DNA from: Ferrovibrio sp036381655
GTDB lineage: Bacteria > Pseudomonadota > Alphaproteobacteria > Ferrovibrionales > Ferrovibrionaceae
Length of the DNA: 64,000 nt
NCBI RefSeq assembly: GCF_036381655.1
Contig: NZ_DASVCJ010000006.1
Coordinates: forward strand, 186,001 to 250,000
Reading direction: 5' to 3'
The notes below the pieces were generated by a model that saw nothing but the letters and a program-made list of their open reading frames with translations, made no database searches and had not been told where the DNA came from. A program made the position numbers and the translations under genes. Below, one piece after another: positions 62,822 through 64,000 of this stretch. Every line of letters starts with the position of its first letter. Position 1 is the first letter of the stretch.

Positions 62822-63250
62822 TCACAGGCCGAGCTTGGCCAGTTCCACCTCGCAGCGCAGCTCGATCTCGGCCAGGATCTCCGCCTGGGCGGGGTCTTCC
62901 ACCGCGAGCTTTTCCTGCCGCAGCTGCCGCGCCAGCACCTGCAGGCGCTCGGCCGGGATTCGCCCTTCCAGCAGGCCATGCCGGATCTCGTCCAACTGAT
63001 CCAGGAGGCTGGAGCCGCGCTGAAAGGCACGCTGGCGGTTCTTCCTGTTGCCGCTCCACTCATCGGCGGCCTGTACGGCCAGGACGGTTTCCAAGGCGGT
63101 AGCGGGCGCGGCCTGCGTCACCTGGGACGGCGCCTTGTCGGTTTCCTTGAGCAAATTGGCAAAGCTTGGTCCGTCGGCAGCGCCGCTGGACGCGCGCTTC
63201 GCAGCGCCGGGCTTAACCCCGCCGGGACCACTGATCTTATTGACGCTCAT
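62822..63250 (-). CDS. fliX: flagellar assembly regulator FliX
   Basis: 142 residues. The N-terminal 25 residues are low complexity (SGPGGVKPGAAKRASSGAADG), followed by FANLLKETDKA and the conserved C-terminal helical region SLLDQLDEIRHGLLEGRIPAERLQVLARQLRQEKLAVEDPAQAEILAEIELRCEVELAKL. This is the FliX pattern. In Caulobacter FliX couples early flagellar assembly to the FlbD transactivator. Divergent from flgI, with a palindromic element between them. Confidence 0.92.
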   Translation of the reverse strand: MSVNKISGPGGVKPGAAKRASSGAADGPSFANLLKETDKAPSQVTQAAPATALETVLAVQAADEWSGNRKNRQRAFQRGSSLLDQLDEIRHGLLEGRIPAERLQVLARQLRQEKLAVEDPAQAEILAEIELRCEVELAKLGL

Positions 63251-63309
63251 GAATTTTACGACCTTGTCTACGGCGGGGATCGTGCCCGATATAGTTGCCT
63301 AGGTAAAGC

Positions 63310-63326
63310 GGGCAAATTTTGCCGAC
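63310..63326. promoter_or_regulatory. palindromic element F2 upstream of flgI
   Basis: GGCA-AATTT-TGCC, in GGGCAAATTTTGCCGAC, matches element F1 (CGGCAGTTTTTGCCGAC) at 14 of 17 positions. Centre about 71 bp upstream of the flgI -12 box. Confidence 0.6.
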
Positions 63327-63374
63327 AGATACCCGCCAATCCAAAAAATCGCAAGTTTTCCATAGCTTTAAGTC

Positions 63375-63390
63375 TGGCACGGAACTCGCA
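63375..63390 (+). promoter_or_regulatory. sigma-54 promoter of flgI
   Basis: TGGCACGGAACTCGCA has GG (63376-63377) and GC (63388-63389) 10 bp apart with the TGGCAC core; TCGCA deviates from TTGCA at one position. Start point near 63400, 42 bp before the flgI ATG. Confidence 0.78.
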
Positions 63391-63441
63391 TTCACCATCC
63401 CGAGGCCGCCTGTCCGGCGCCGAAGAGTTGAAGGAATTGCG

Positions 63442-64000
63442 ATGATGCGCTGCTGCACCAAAGCCGTTTTGACCTCCCGCAAACCCATGGCCCGCATCCT
63501 GGCCGCCATGGCGATGATCATCGTCGTCGCCCTGTCCGCCACCGCACAAGCCGCCTCCCGCATCAAGGATATCGCGGATTTCGAGGGTATCCGCGACAAC
63601 CTTCTGGTGGGCTATGGCCTGGTGGTCGGTCTGGACGGCACCGGCGACAGCCTCACCAATTCGCCGTTCACCAAACAGAGCCTGCAGGCCATGCTGGAGC
63701 GGTTCGGCGTCAATATCCGCGACGCCGGCACCTTCCGCACCGCCAATCTGGCCGCAGTGATGGTTACCGCCGTGCTGCCCCCCTTCGCCCGCCACGGCAG
63801 CCGCATCGACGTCACGGTCTCAACCATGGGCGACGCCAAGAGTCTGCAGGGCGGCACTCTTCTGGTCACGCCTTTGCTCGGCGCCGACGGTGAGGTCTAC
63901 GCCGTCGGCCAGGGCGCCATCGCCGTCAGCGGCTTCAAGGCCCAGGGCGCTGCCGCCCAAGTCACCCGCGGCGTGCCGACTTCCGGCCGCATCGCCAATG
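63442..64000 (+). CDS. flgI: flagellar P-ring protein FlgI (3' end outside window)
   Basis: 186 residues visible. Signal peptide RILAAMAMIIVVALSATAQAA (residues about 17-38), then ASRIKDIADFEGIRDNLLVGYGLVVGLDGTGDSLTNSPFTKQSLQAMLERFGVNIRD, NLAAVMVTAVLPPFARHGSRIDVTVSTMGDAKSLQGGTLLVTPLLGADGEVYAVGQGAIAVSGF: complete N-terminal FlgI signature. AAGGAA precedes the ATG (63442 or 63445). Driven by the sigma-54 promoter upstream and divergent from fliX. The 3' end is off the window. Confidence 0.97.
   Translation, partial: MMRCCTKAVLTSRKPMARILAAMAMIIVVALSATAQAASRIKDIADFEGIRDNLLVGYGLVVGLDGTGDSLTNSPFTKQSLQAMLERFGVNIRDAGTFRTANLAAVMVTAVLPPFARHGSRIDVTVSTMGDAKSLQGGTLLVTPLLGADGEVYAVGQGAIAVSGFKAQGAAAQVTRGVPTSGRIAN

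Overview
The window looks like chromosome of a free-living, flagellated, GC-rich alphaproteobacterium, probably of Rhodospirillales type. Lineage markers are a CckA-type hybrid kinase translationally coupled to flhB, a FliX homologue, two-repeat DUF1217, DUF6468 and MotE-like flagellar accessory proteins, a one-cysteine DksA and a homodimeric NADP-isocitrate dehydrogenase. The genus call is inference; no rRNA, tRNA or CRISPR array was recognised.

Layout. 1-9 kb: small independent units, namely a membrane-anchored TPR protein (cut by the window edge), a Tat-exported dienelactone hydrolase, a SET-domain protein whose ribosome binding site lies in a strong hairpin, a PAS-type protein, HU, a micro-protein behind a perfect FNR/FixK box, GNAT and ArsC-like proteins, a TetR/DinB/cupin unit with a palindromic operator, and a VOC protein with an N-terminal helix-turn-helix extension behind an iteron array. 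9.3-23.7 kb: an accessory island with weaker codon bias: hipBA, acyl-CoA and epoxide chemistry, two MFS exporters, four transcriptional regulators (two with clear operators), cysE, an IS66 remnant and, at the guaA-proximal end, a nonsense-mutated integrase. 24-36 kb: housekeeping genes: guaA, TPR protein, RsmB-like methyltransferase, guaB, rlmE, ppx/gppA, a LysM protein, two cytochromes c, a LOG-family nucleosidase and icd. 36-42.6 kb: alaS and recA flank a complete IS1595-family element (1,896 bp, 8-bp target duplication) carrying a HEPN-like passenger gene and two very small ORFs. 43-64 kb: a flagellar and cell-cycle cluster: cckA-flhB-fliR-fliQ, fliE-flgC-flgB, an FlhB C-terminal homologue, fliO-fliP, a large AMIN/TPR protein, CheY, DUF1217 protein, MotE-like/DUF6468/fliM/fliL, and flgF-flgG-flgA-flgH, dksA, fliX and flgI.

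How it works together. The last 21 kb encodes the flagellar export gate (FliO,P,Q,R, FlhB), rod (FlgB,C,F,G, FliE), P- and L-ring parts (FlgI, FlgH, FlgA), switch protein FliM and stator/basal accessory proteins. flgF and flgI each have a sigma-54 promoter with the invariant GG and GC 10 bp apart, and a shared palindromic element lies roughly 70-105 bp upstream of each -12 box, as expected for an FlbD-type enhancer-binding protein under FliX control. The most unusual items are the IS1595 passenger module, the iteron array before the HTH-VOC gene, the start-codon hairpin of the SET gene, an 11-bp helically phased repeat upstream of alaS, and the shared flagellar palindromes.
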